Assembly: GCA_964579795.1 (NCBI GenBank) | Contig: CAZOHM010000002.1 | Coordinates: 1-64,000 of the forward strand | Direction of reading: 5' to 3' | Source of the DNA: JAEYFP01 sp964579795 | Lineage (GTDB): Bacteria > Bacillota > Clostridia > Lachnospirales > Lachnospiraceae | DNA: 64,000 nucleotides | Shown here: piece by piece, positions 28,895 to 37,209 of the stretch | Numbering within the stretch: position 1 is the first letter of the stretch | Layout of the letters: each line of letters begins with the position of its first letter | Translations under genes and position numbers: made by a program | The notes under the pieces: model-generated | Told to the model about the DNA's origin: nothing | Database searches by the model: none | Seen by the model: the letters and a program-made list of their open reading frames with translations, nothing else

Positions 28895-28938
28895 GCTGAA
28901 TCAATAAGCGACATAAAAGTAAATAAGCTATTAACATG

Positions 28939-28985
28939 AAAAACCCAACATGCCTCTCAACGATGCGGATTATGTTGGGTTTTTT
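28939..28985. terminator. Strong bidirectional terminator between convergent genes
   Basis: A perfect 13-bp stem (AAAAACCCAACAT with ATGTTGGGTTTTT) and a 20-nt loop. It has a T-tract on the plus strand and an A-tract before the stem, so it can end both the plus-strand protease cluster and the minus-strand TIR gene. Confidence 0.88.
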
Positions 28986-29018
28986 GATACGAATAAATAC
29001 GTTCATTTGATATTTTCG

Positions 29019-32000
29019 TTACTGCACATAATTTCTAAGCTTTTCTTCTGTTGTTAATTCTCGGTCACCAAGCTGTGCTGAAGCCTCATTCAAAAGCTCC
29101 TCCAGGGAAAGCATAGGTGTAGACAGAACAGTTCCACTGTTTGTGCTTAAGAGCTGCTTATTGGCTGTGAGAGCATACAGCTTTGGAACAGATGCAAGTA
29201 TTTTAAAATCTTTACTGCACAGATAGCCGGTTCCTCCATAGTAATATCCGGAATAGATGATATAGAGTCCGTCTTTGGAGTGGCTTTCTATTTTTCCAAT
29301 TACAGAATCAATATCTGTGAGAGTCTGTATCACATCCAGTGATTTTGCAGAACGGATTTCAACGGATTTGTCCAGATACTGTACATACAGGACAGAACCG
29401 TCATCACTGAAGCCACAAGTCGAAAGCTGTGTCACAGGGAGAGAAACACCTGTTAAGAAAGTGTTTTTCTCGTTGTACAGGCTGAGCATGTCAGAAGCGA
29501 GATCTGCAACAATATAATTTTTGTTCACAGGATTTTGCGCAAGCTGTGAAGAGGTCCATGGAAGAATTTGAATATCACCGGTTTTGACTGTGATGTCGTA
29601 GGCGGTATTCAGAGCGTCAATTCCTATCAGATGAGAACCTTTCTTTGTAGCAAACAGTGTTGTCATTGGCATTTGTGTCAGTATTTTATTTTTCTGTTCT
29701 TTTAAGTTCGGTACAGAAAGGATGTCGATGGAAATTCCGTCCGTATCAAACCATTGTATATACAGCTTTTGTGTCTTTTGATCGAAGCTGCTGCACATGA
29801 CTTCTTCATATTCCTTTGAGTTCAGTAATGCCCCATCGGTCCAGGAAAATTCATAAACACCTTCAAATGTCACAATTACAAATGAGGAAGCTTTTGGAGC
29901 GGAATAAATATCATAAATATATGAGCCTTCCGGAATATCAAGCTTGACGGCATTCTGTGCATCAGACAGCTTGCAGAACACCGGCATGGAATCAGCAATG
30001 CTGTAGGCTGCAAAGGCATCTTCTGAATCGCTGTATAAAAGCCTTGAGGTATCAAATGCTGAACAGGTACATAGCTCTGTAGCCTGCTTGTTTTTCTGTT
30101 TTGAGTATATGTAAAGGCTTGTGGAATCATCGGATTTTGCTGCGATGATTGTATCTGTCATACAAATTGGTGAGGCACTTTCTGTACGAGCGGCTTCTGT
30201 TGGCTCCTGAGTAGTCAATCCGGTTGTCTCCATCATACATTCCGTGTCCCACACCGATCCATCCTGAAGACAGCAACGAATGACAGCTGGTGTCGTATCG
30301 GACATCTTGGCAAACTCAACAGGTGAGGTAAAGCTCAGCTTATTCACCATAGATTTTTTTTCTGTACTAAACAGCAGCAAATCTGTGTTTGACGGAATCA
30401 GCATGATATTGTTTTTGGTGTTTTCCTGATAAGGAAGAGAGGAAATCATCATATAGTCTTTGTAATTAGAAATTACTTTGCCGTTTTTATCAAACTGTAC
30501 AAGTGCTTCCTGCGATGTCTTTTTGAAGGAGCCAGTGACAAGCGTGTCTTTACCAACAGCAAACACATTTCCGCTGTTATCTACAGTCGCTTCTGTTACA
30601 AAGTTGTAGGGAAGTTTAAACGAACAGAGTTCCTTATGCATTTTAACATCACATAGTGCTACTTCTGCGTTTGTACCATCATCATTATAGTATTTTCCAA
30701 AGGTCATGTATTTTCCGTTGTCTGATATGGAAAGACCAAACAGAATGCCGTAGTCCTGATCACCCGGTTCGAAACGACAGGTTTCTTCTGTGGAAGCTGT
30801 CGAGTATGTCCGGACACTGTAGCCATCTGATGCTGCACAGAAGGATTTTTTACTGCTCAATGCAATCTCACTTACATAAAAATCACTGACTATCGTTTGG
30901 ACATTTGCATCAGTATTCAGAAAACAAAGACCTTCACTTCCGCCAACAACAAAATGTGTGTCGTCAATGAATTGCAGGTTACCTTCTGCAACAGTACCGG
31001 CTGGACAATGCTCGCAGGAAAGCAGCTCCTGTGTTTGCAAATCCCAGATATATAGATTATCTATTTCATCAACAGCGGCGGCATAGGTGCAGGAGTCGTT
31101 GACGGTAACACTTCGAAGAGTCGCATTAGCTGTCAGCTTGAAATCAGGCAGATAGGATTCTCCATTATCATATACACGAAGCACATCAGAAAGTGCCCAC
31201 TGTGCCTCGCTTGTTAATGTCAGACTGTTAGGTGACTGACCCGGAATACAGTCACGAGCCAGAAGCGCGGCGGTCATACGATCTCCCCTTTCGTACAGCT
31301 CTTTTGCCCGGGAAGCCTGTGATTTTGACTGCAGACCGCTGATTTCATGAGACTGTCTGTTGATTCTGAGAGCCTGCCATGTACTGATGCTTCCGACTGC
31401 AAAGCAGATTGCGGCAACAGCTGTTGCAATGCAGATGTTTCTCTTCAGACGTTGTTCCTTGTGACGCTGCCTTAAATCATCATAGCCACAGCCAATGATT
31501 GGTGCTGCCAGTCTGAGGATTTCCTTTTTGAGTCTGCTGTGCATTTGCACCTTGAATTTGGAACGGATATCCGCTGCAAGAGGCTCAACCAGCACATCTT
31601 CCTCTACTTCGTTTCCATCTTTGTCTACAGTTTTTTTTGTTGTATGACAGAGAACCTGCGGGAAGGAGTCATTCGGTTCTCCTTCTATTAATAGGGCAAG
31701 AATATGATCCCGTCCATGAAGCTCTGTGAATATTTCAATCTCTTTTTTGACCCACATGGATTCCGGGGTGCGTGGGGAACATATGACAATCAGAAATTCC
31801 GAATCTGCCAAAGCAGCTGTAATCGGATCCGACAAATTGTCTGAAACGGGAAGCTCATCTTTATCACGAAAGACTCTTGTGATTTTGTGCTTTTGGTCCT
31901 TTGCAAATGCTTTGTCTGCAAGGCGTGGTATTTTAAAACTTTCAAGCATTTTATGAAGCTGTTCAGCTGCGTAAATATCCAATTCGGCATGTCTGTAGCT

Positions 32001-32072
32001 GATAAAGGCATCATATTTATATTTCTTTTCTTCACTTGCATTGTTTTCTGTTTTCTCTGAATTAACTGACAT
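29019..32072 (-). CDS. TIR domain protein with one transmembrane helix and a large beta-propeller-like region
   Basis: A 1017-residue protein. Residues about 18-140 are a TIR domain: DAFISYRH at the start, RVFRDKDELP in the middle, and CSPRTPESMWVKKE, whose Glu111 sits where the NADase Glu of catalytic TIR domains is expected. A basic stretch (203-211) precedes one hydrophobic helix (about 212-231). A short helical region follows, then about 700 residues of WD40-like blades (for example YIWDLQTQELLS). If the basic flank stays inside, TIR is cytoplasmic and the propeller outside, as in a receptor; against this, the propeller is rich in Cys. GGGAG precedes the ATG. It is a one-gene unit with its own promoter. 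NAD hydrolysis, a defence role or a protein-scaffold role are all possible. Confidence 0.83.
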   Translation of the reverse strand: MSVNSEKTENNASEEKKYKYDAFISYRHAELDIYAAEQLHKMLESFKIPRLADKAFAKDQKHKITRVFRDKDELPVSDNLSDPITAALADSEFLIVICSPRTPESMWVKKEIEIFTELHGRDHILALLIEGEPNDSFPQVLCHTTKKTVDKDGNEVEEDVLVEPLAADIRSKFKVQMHSRLKKEILRLAAPIIGCGYDDLRQRHKEQRLKRNICIATAVAAICFAVGSISTWQALRINRQSHEISGLQSKSQASRAKELYERGDRMTAALLARDCIPGQSPNSLTLTSEAQWALSDVLRVYDNGESYLPDFKLTANATLRSVTVNDSCTYAAAVDEIDNLYIWDLQTQELLSCEHCPAGTVAEGNLQFIDDTHFVVGGSEGLCFLNTDANVQTIVSDFYVSEIALSSKKSFCAASDGYSVRTYSTASTEETCRFEPGDQDYGILFGLSISDNGKYMTFGKYYNDDGTNAEVALCDVKMHKELCSFKLPYNFVTEATVDNSGNVFAVGKDTLVTGSFKKTSQEALVQFDKNGKVISNYKDYMMISSLPYQENTKNNIMLIPSNTDLLLFSTEKKSMVNKLSFTSPVEFAKMSDTTPAVIRCCLQDGSVWDTECMMETTGLTTQEPTEAARTESASPICMTDTIIAAKSDDSTSLYIYSKQKNKQATELCTCSAFDTSRLLYSDSEDAFAAYSIADSMPVFCKLSDAQNAVKLDIPEGSYIYDIYSAPKASSFVIVTFEGVYEFSWTDGALLNSKEYEEVMCSSFDQKTQKLYIQWFDTDGISIDILSVPNLKEQKNKILTQMPMTTLFATKKGSHLIGIDALNTAYDITVKTGDIQILPWTSSQLAQNPVNKNYIVADLASDMLSLYNEKNTFLTGVSLPVTQLSTCGFSDDGSVLYVQYLDKSVEIRSAKSLDVIQTLTDIDSVIGKIESHSKDGLYIIYSGYYYGGTGYLCSKDFKILASVPKLYALTANKQLLSTNSGTVLSTPMLSLEELLNEASAQLGDRELTTEEKLRNYVQ

Positions 32073-32174
32073 GGAAATCTCCCTTGTTTATATATTATGA
32101 TGTCAGGGTCAAAAAAGTGATTTGAGTCTCTGACTTGGTACATGACGTTCTGTGCGTTTGTCACGAACAGTCAC

Positions 32175-32204
32175 ATTTTATCACAAATATTACAGTTTTT
32201 GCAA
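32175..32204 (-). promoter_or_regulatory. Candidate promoter of the TIR gene
   Basis: On the minus strand TTGCAA (32204-32199), an 18-bp spacer and TAAAAT (32180-32175). It would give a leader of about 95 nt before the TIR ATG. It lies back to back with the lysozyme promoter. Confidence 0.45.
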
Positions 32205-32229
32205 TATGTGGAATAAATACAGTGATAAA

Positions 32230-32258
32230 TTGACATTTAATGATGGATTTGATACGAT
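32230..32258 (+). promoter_or_regulatory. Sigma-A promoter of the GH25 lysozyme gene
   Basis: TTGACA at 32230-32235, a 17-bp spacer, and TACGAT at 32253-32258. The leader would be about 64 nt. The rest of the 256-nt divergent region shows no other clear element. Confidence 0.68.
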
Positions 32259-32328
32259 ACTAAAAGTGTGTACAGACAATGTATGGGGATACTGTACATG
32301 ATTATACAGAGGGAAGAGGGAAATAATT

Positions 32329-33393
32329 ATGAAGATGAAAAAAATCAGCAAGCTGCTTACTGCAATTTTAATGACGGCAGTGTTTGTTGTAACAGGCGTT
32401 TATGGCGTAAATGCGACGACAGCAGATTACTATGATCCCGGCTGGAACAGAGTAAACGGTGTTTTTGTAAACAGCGCCGGTGCTGCTATTCCGGGAGCAC
32501 TGAAGAGAGGTATTGATGTTTCCTATCATCAGGAAACAATTGACTGGAACGCAGTTGCTGCGAGTGATATTCAGTTTGCATTTATTCGTGCCGGCAGCTT
32601 TAAGAGCGGTCTGGATGCATATTTCCATACAAATATGAAGGGTGCGCTTGCTGCAGGTATTCCTGTTGGAATTTATGTATATTCCTATGCAACAACACCG
32701 GAAATGGCAGCGCAGGAGGGCTTGTTTGCGGTTTCCTGTGCAAGAGACTATCCGGTTTCTTATCCGATTGCTTATGATATTGAGGATTCGTTCCATAAGG
32801 GAATGACACCGGATCAGTTAAAGGCACTGATTAACTCATTCTGCACAACAGTACAGAGTGCCGGCTATTATCCGATTGTATATTCAAGCAAAAACTGGTT
32901 TACAACGCGTATCGGATCAGTGTCACAGGATACATGGGTAGCGCAGTATGGTCCTGTCTGCAGTTATCCGGGATATTCTTTTTGGCAGTCTACCAGTCAT
33001 GGCTGTGTGAATGGTGTACCGGGAAGAGTTGATGTTGATTTCCAGTTCAAGGATTATTCCTCAGTAATCATTTCTGACGGATTCAAGACTGTCAACGGTA
33101 AAACCTTCTTTATGGAAAACTACATGATGCATAAGGGATGGCTTGATTATAACGGCAAGCGGTATTATATGGAGCCGTTGTTAGGCGTTATGCAGACCGG
33201 ATTGTTTGCAGATGGTACAGGTATTTATTATCTTGGCGAGGATGGTGCTATGCAGACCGGATTAATTCAAATAGCTGATAATCAGTTCTATTTTGAACCG
33301 ACAACCGGTGTAATGGCAACAAACACAACTATTAAGATTGGAAAGAAGAATTATATTATTGATGCGGTCGGTATTGTTCACGCTGCACCATAA
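32329..33393 (+). CDS. Secreted GH25 lysozyme with cell-wall-binding repeats
   Basis: A 354-residue exported peptidoglycan muramidase. Seen: a signal peptide (hydrophobic core through about residue 28); a GH25 domain with GIDVSYHQ (Asp63) and YDIED (Asp150, Glu152), the acidic pairs expected of the family; then from about residue 248 several Trp/Tyr/Gly-rich repeats of the choline/cell-wall-binding type (GWLDYNGKRYYM, VMQTGLFADG). It would cut glycan strands in the cell's own wall, for growth or remodelling, or act on other bacteria. It is a single-gene unit with a consensus promoter upstream and a strong terminator downstream, divergent from the TIR gene. Confidence 0.9.
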   Translation: MKMKKISKLLTAILMTAVFVVTGVYGVNATTADYYDPGWNRVNGVFVNSAGAAIPGALKRGIDVSYHQETIDWNAVAASDIQFAFIRAGSFKSGLDAYFHTNMKGALAAGIPVGIYVYSYATTPEMAAQEGLFAVSCARDYPVSYPIAYDIEDSFHKGMTPDQLKALINSFCTTVQSAGYYPIVYSSKNWFTTRIGSVSQDTWVAQYGPVCSYPGYSFWQSTSHGCVNGVPGRVDVDFQFKDYSSVIISDGFKTVNGKTFFMENYMMHKGWLDYNGKRYYMEPLLGVMQTGLFADGTGIYYLGEDGAMQTGLIQIADNQFYFEPTTGVMATNTTIKIGKKNYIIDAVGIVHAAP

Positions 33394-33413
33394 GAAATAT
33401 CCAGAAATCATAT

Positions 33414-33454
33414 AAGAGCCGAAATTACTTTGCAAAGAGTGATTTCGGCTCTTT
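33414..33454 (+). terminator. Intrinsic terminator after the lysozyme gene
   Basis: A long stem (AAGAGCCGAAATTACT with AGTGATTTCGGCTCTT, with one G-T pair) and a T-tract. It insulates the NAD operon from the lysozyme gene. Confidence 0.85.
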
Positions 33455-33521
33455 TGTCATATGTATGGTATTTATTGCACATGTATTATTGAGACATGTA
33501 TTTGTATATTTACAATATGTG

Positions 33522-33547
33522 TTTACAAGTGTCTTGTCACATGTAAA
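33522..33547. promoter_or_regulatory. Palindromic operator, candidate NiaR site
   Basis: A 26-bp dyad with arms TTTACAAGTGTC and GTCACATGTAAA, ten of twelve positions pairing. It covers the -35 box of the nadA promoter, where a bound repressor would block RNA polymerase. The candidate regulator niaR is the last gene of the same operon. Extra CATGTA half-sites lie upstream at about 33478-33485 and 33494-33500. Assignment to NiaR is inferred from position and symmetry, not from a matrix search. Confidence 0.65.
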
Positions 33548-33562
33548 ATAAAGTGGTATACT
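33534..33562 (+). promoter_or_regulatory. Sigma-A promoter of the nad operon
   Basis: TTGTCA at 33534-33539, a 17-bp spacer, and TATACT at 33557-33562. The -35 box lies inside the 26-bp palindrome. Confidence 0.72.
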
Positions 33563-33601
33563 ATGACACAATACATGCAAATGAGTTACAAGGAGGAGAA
33601 C

Positions 33602-34513
33602 ATGCAGTTACAGCTAAAAGATGAGATTCAGGCTTTGAAAAGAGAGAAACATGCGCTGATTCTGGCACATTACTATGTACCCGGAGAGGTGCAGGAGATT
33701 GCAGATGAGATAGGGGATTCTTATTATTTAAGTAAGCTTGCAACGCAAACTGCTGCAGAGAGGATTGTTTTCTGTGGTGTGGCTTTTATGGGAGAGAGTG
33801 CAAAGCTGCTAAATCCGGAAAAAAGGGTGTTCCTGCCTGATAAGTCAGCGGATTGTGCGATGGCGCATATGGCACAGATTGAGAGCGTGGCACAAATCAG
33901 AAAAACAACAAAGGATCTGGCTGTTGTCTGTTATATTAATTCTACGACTGAACTGAAGGCATGTTCAGATGTATGTGTGACATCCTCAAATGCTGTGGAA
34001 ATTGTAAGGAAGCTTCCGAACCGGAATATCTACTTTATTCCGGATGAAAATCTTGGCAGATATGTTGCAAATCAAGTGCCGGAAAAGAATGTGATTTTGA
34101 ATAACGGATTTTGTCCGATACATAAGTCTATTTCTGCAGACGCAGTAAAGAAGGCAATCAAGGAGCATCCTCAGGCTGTATTTGCAGTACATCCGGAATG
34201 CACGCAGGAGGTGCTGGCACTGGCATCCTATGTAGGCAGTACAGCAGGGATGATTAGATATATGACAGAAAGTACAGCAAAGGAATTTCTTGTTGGAACG
34301 GAGGAAGGTGTTTTGTTTGAGCTAAGAAGGAGAAATCCGAAGAAGCAGTTTTATCCGGTAATGGAAAATCAATGCTGTATGGATATGAAGAAAATCACAC
34401 TGCAAAAGGTTGCAGATGTTCTTAGAGAAGAAACAAATGAGGTAGTAGTTAATGGTGATTTACGTGAGGCTGCCATGAAGCCGTTACAGCGTATGCTGGA
34501 AATGACTGACTAA
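33602..34513 (+). CDS. nadA: Quinolinate synthase NadA
   Basis: A 303-residue cytoplasmic [4Fe-4S] enzyme that condenses iminoaspartate with dihydroxyacetone phosphate to quinolinate, the second step of de novo NAD synthesis. The three cluster ligands expected of the family are visible: Cys85 (SADCAMA), Cys171 (GFCPIH) and Cys258 (ENQCCM), with the usual spacing. The frame stays open upstream to 33461, but that stretch covers the promoter and operator; the start at 33602 follows AAGGAGGAG and gives the normal family length. nadB follows after 24 nt. Confidence 0.95.
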   Translation: MQLQLKDEIQALKREKHALILAHYYVPGEVQEIADEIGDSYYLSKLATQTAAERIVFCGVAFMGESAKLLNPEKRVFLPDKSADCAMAHMAQIESVAQIRKTTKDLAVVCYINSTTELKACSDVCVTSSNAVEIVRKLPNRNIYFIPDENLGRYVANQVPEKNVILNNGFCPIHKSISADAVKKAIKEHPQAVFAVHPECTQEVLALASYVGSTAGMIRYMTESTAKEFLVGTEEGVLFELRRRNPKKQFYPVMENQCCMDMKKITLQKVADVLREETNEVVVNGDLREAAMKPLQRMLEMTD

Positions 34514-34537
34514 TACAGTCAACAGAAAAGAGGAGCT

Positions 34538-35788
34538 ATGAAAACAGATATTTTGATTGTTGGGAGTGGATGTGCAGGACTGTATTGTGCACTTAAGCTT
34601 CCAAAAAGCAAACAAATTACAGTGATTACAAAATCTGATGCAGAAAGCAGTGATTCCTTTCTTGCGCAGGGCGGAATGTGCATGCTTCGGGATGAGTCAG
34701 ATTATGAAAGCTATTTTACTGATACAATGAAAGCTGGACATTATGAGAATGACAGAAAATCTGTGGAAATTATGATTCGCTCTTCGAGAGACGTTGTGAA
34801 AGAACTGACTGAATACGGTGTCAGATTTCAACGCAAAGCAGATGGTCAGCTTGATTTTACAAAAGAAGGGGCACATTCTGCAAAACGAATAGTATTTCAT
34901 GAAGATATTACTGGAAAGGAAATTACAGGTAAGCTTTTATGGCAGGTGAGACATCAGAGTAATATTAAAATACTGGAATATACATGTATGATGGATCTAT
35001 TGACCACATCGGATAATGATAATTGCTGCTGCGGAGCTGTTGTGAGAATGCAGGATGGTTCCATAGAACAGATTCATGCGAAGTGGGTCGTGCTGGCAAC
35101 CGGTGGAATTGGAGGACTGTACAAGCATTCTACAAATTTCAGACATCTGACAGGAGATGGGATTGCAGTTGCCATTCGACACAATATTGCACTGAAGGAT
35201 ATTGATTATGTCCAGATTCATCCGACTACATTATATACAAAGGAAGGTGAGAGAAGCTTCCTGATTTCTGAATCAGTACGTGGTGAAGGTGCTAGGCTGT
35301 ATGATAAAAATGGGAACAGGTTTGTTGATGAGCTGTTACCGAGAGACTTATTAACCAAAGCGGTCAAAGAACAAATGAAGAAGGATGGAACGGATTTTGT
35401 ATGGGAGGATTTAAGACCGATTCCGATGGAAACACTACATAAACATTTTCCGAATATTGTGGAACATTGCAGGAAAATGGGGTATGATGTAACAAAGGAA
35501 TGCATTCCGGTTGTGCCCGCACAGCATTATTTTATGGGAGGAATCAGAGTGAATCATGTATCTGCCACTTCCATGGAACATTTATATGCGGTAGGCGAGA
35601 CAGCGTGCAATGGAGTACATGGGAAAAACAGGCTGGCAAGCAATTCTCTTTTGGAGAGCCTTGTATTTGCAAAGAGGGCTGCACTGGATTTGACCACAAA
35701 GGATGCTGAAGAGTTGTGCAGGATGACTGCCCATATTGCCAAAGAGTATGATAACTGCAAGGAGGAACAGGTATGTATGATCAGGTAA
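34538..35788 (+). CDS. nadB: L-aspartate oxidase NadB
   Basis: A 416-residue flavoprotein that oxidises L-aspartate to iminoaspartate for NadA. The FAD motif VGSGCAGLYCALKL is at the N terminus, and the succinate-dehydrogenase/fumarate-reductase family signatures HPTTLY and GIRVN are in the middle and C-terminal parts. It is shorter than Escherichia NadB (about 540), lacking much of the C-terminal helical extension, which is common in Clostridia. It overlaps nadC by 16 nt. In an anaerobe the electron acceptor is probably fumarate rather than oxygen (family knowledge). Confidence 0.93.
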   Translation: MKTDILIVGSGCAGLYCALKLPKSKQITVITKSDAESSDSFLAQGGMCMLRDESDYESYFTDTMKAGHYENDRKSVEIMIRSSRDVVKELTEYGVRFQRKADGQLDFTKEGAHSAKRIVFHEDITGKEITGKLLWQVRHQSNIKILEYTCMMDLLTTSDNDNCCCGAVVRMQDGSIEQIHAKWVVLATGGIGGLYKHSTNFRHLTGDGIAVAIRHNIALKDIDYVQIHPTTLYTKEGERSFLISESVRGEGARLYDKNGNRFVDELLPRDLLTKAVKEQMKKDGTDFVWEDLRPIPMETLHKHFPNIVEHCRKMGYDVTKECIPVVPAQHYFMGGIRVNHVSATSMEHLYAVGETACNGVHGKNRLASNSLLESLVFAKRAALDLTTKDAEELCRMTAHIAKEYDNCKEEQVCMIR

Positions 35789-36627
35789 CATTGAAATTAA
35801 ATATTGACCCATTGATTCTGAGTGCTTTAAAGGAGGACATTACAAGTGAGGATGTATCAACCAATTGCGTAATGCCAAATGAGAAGCTTGGAGAGGTGGC
35901 TTTGATTTGTAAGCAGGATGGAATTATCTGTGGACTGCAGGTGTTTGCGAGAGTATTTGAATTGCTGGATGCGTCATCCAGAGTGGACTTTCTTGTGATA
36001 GATGGGGATGAGGTAAAGACCGGACAGGCGCTTGCTAAGGTCCGAGGTGATATTCGTGTACTGCTCAGTGGAGAACGTACGGCATTGAATTATCTGCAGA
36101 GAATGAGCGGTATTGCTACCTATACACATGCTGTTGCAGAGCTTCTTGAGGGAACGAAAACGAAGCTGCTTGACACGAGAAAGACTACACCTAATAATCG
36201 TATATTTGAAAAGTATGCCGTTAGAATCGGCGGGGGAAACAATCACCGCTATAACCTTTCTGATGGTGTTTTGTTAAAGGATAACCATATAGATGCGGCT
36301 GGCGGTGTGACCAAGGCAGTTATGATGGCAAAGGAATATGCACCGTTTGTCAGGAAAATTGAAATCGAGGCAGAGACACTTGATATGGTCAGAGAGGCAG
36401 TGGAAGCAGGGGCAGACATTATTATGCTTGATAATATGAGCCACAGTGCCATGTGTGCTGCTATGGAAATCATTGCGGGTAGAGCCGAGGTGGAAGTATC
36501 TGGTAACGTAACACGAGATAATATTGCAAATCTGACGGATCTTGGTGTAGACTATATTTCATGTGGTGCGCTGACTCATTCTGCGCCGATTATGGATATT
36601 TCATTAAAGCATTTGCATGTGCTTTGA
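35773..36627 (+). CDS. nadC: Nicotinate-nucleotide pyrophosphorylase (quinolinate phosphoribosyltransferase)
   Basis: A 284-residue enzyme that joins quinolinate and PRPP to nicotinate mononucleotide with CO2 release. Motifs seen: DTRKTTP, GGGNNHR with NLSDGVLLKDNH, and the C-terminal VSGNVTRDNI and YISCGALTHS. GGAGG lies seven bases before the ATG, within the end of nadB, so nadB and nadC are likely coupled. Length is normal. Confidence 0.95.
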   Translation: MYDQVTLKLNIDPLILSALKEDITSEDVSTNCVMPNEKLGEVALICKQDGIICGLQVFARVFELLDASSRVDFLVIDGDEVKTGQALAKVRGDIRVLLSGERTALNYLQRMSGIATYTHAVAELLEGTKTKLLDTRKTTPNNRIFEKYAVRIGGGNNHRYNLSDGVLLKDNHIDAAGGVTKAVMMAKEYAPFVRKIEIEAETLDMVREAVEAGADIIMLDNMSHSAMCAAMEIIAGRAEVEVSGNVTRDNIANLTDLGVDYISCGALTHSAPIMDISLKHLHVL

Positions 36628-36646
36628 TTTGACAGGAAGGGTTGCT

Positions 36647-37186
36647 ATGAGTGGTGAAGAGCGCAGAGAAAAGATTATTTCTATTTTGGAAAGCAGCAAT
36701 CATGCAGTATCAGGAGTGGCTCTCGCAAAGGAGCTGGAGGTAAGCCGTCAGGTAATCGTACAGGATGTAGCTTTGATTCGGGCAAGAGATATTGATATTT
36801 ATGCGACCTGCAGGGGCTATGTGATTAACAAACAGAAGGAATACAGTCGGATTCTGAAGGTGCATCATACAGAAAGTGATGTGGAGCAGGAGCTATCGTC
36901 AATTGTTGATCTGGGTGGCAGAGTAAAGGATGTGTTTGTCTTTCATAAGGTATATGGTGTCATCAAAGCAGATATGAACATTCGCTCACGAAGAGACGTA
37001 ACTGAATATATGAAGGCACTGGAAAATGGAAAATCAGGACTTTTGATGAATGTGACTTCGGGATATCATTATCATACGATTGTGGCAGAGAGTGAAGATG
37101 TACTTAATTTGATTCAAGAGAAGATACAGGAGCTTGGTTTCCTCGCAAGGCTGCAGGAATATGAACCGGTTGATTTCTGGAGCTGA
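36647..37186 (+). CDS. niaR: NAD biosynthesis transcriptional regulator NiaR
   Basis: A 179-residue regulator with an N-terminal winged helix-turn-helix (about residues 5-55, VSGVALAKELEVSRQVIVQD) and a C-terminal 3H domain, named for its conserved His, seen here as VHHTESD, FHKVYG and YHYHTI. NiaR (YrxA) proteins repress NAD synthesis and niacin uptake genes with nicotinic acid as co-repressor. The start at 36647 follows AGGAAGGG; an upstream in-frame ATG at 36617 lies inside nadC. As last gene of nadABC it probably regulates its own operon through the palindrome at 33522-33547. Confidence 0.92.
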   Translation: MSGEERREKIISILESSNHAVSGVALAKELEVSRQVIVQDVALIRARDIDIYATCRGYVINKQKEYSRILKVHHTESDVEQELSSIVDLGGRVKDVFVFHKVYGVIKADMNIRSRRDVTEYMKALENGKSGLLMNVTSGYHYHTIVAESEDVLNLIQEKIQELGFLARLQEYEPVDFWS

Positions 37187-37209
37187 TAACCGAAACAGAT
37201 AGTATATGT

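Noticed and set aside
33461..33601. N-terminal extension of NadA from an upstream ATG
   Set aside because: The extension covers the promoter and operator; 33602 has a strong ribosome binding site and matches family length.
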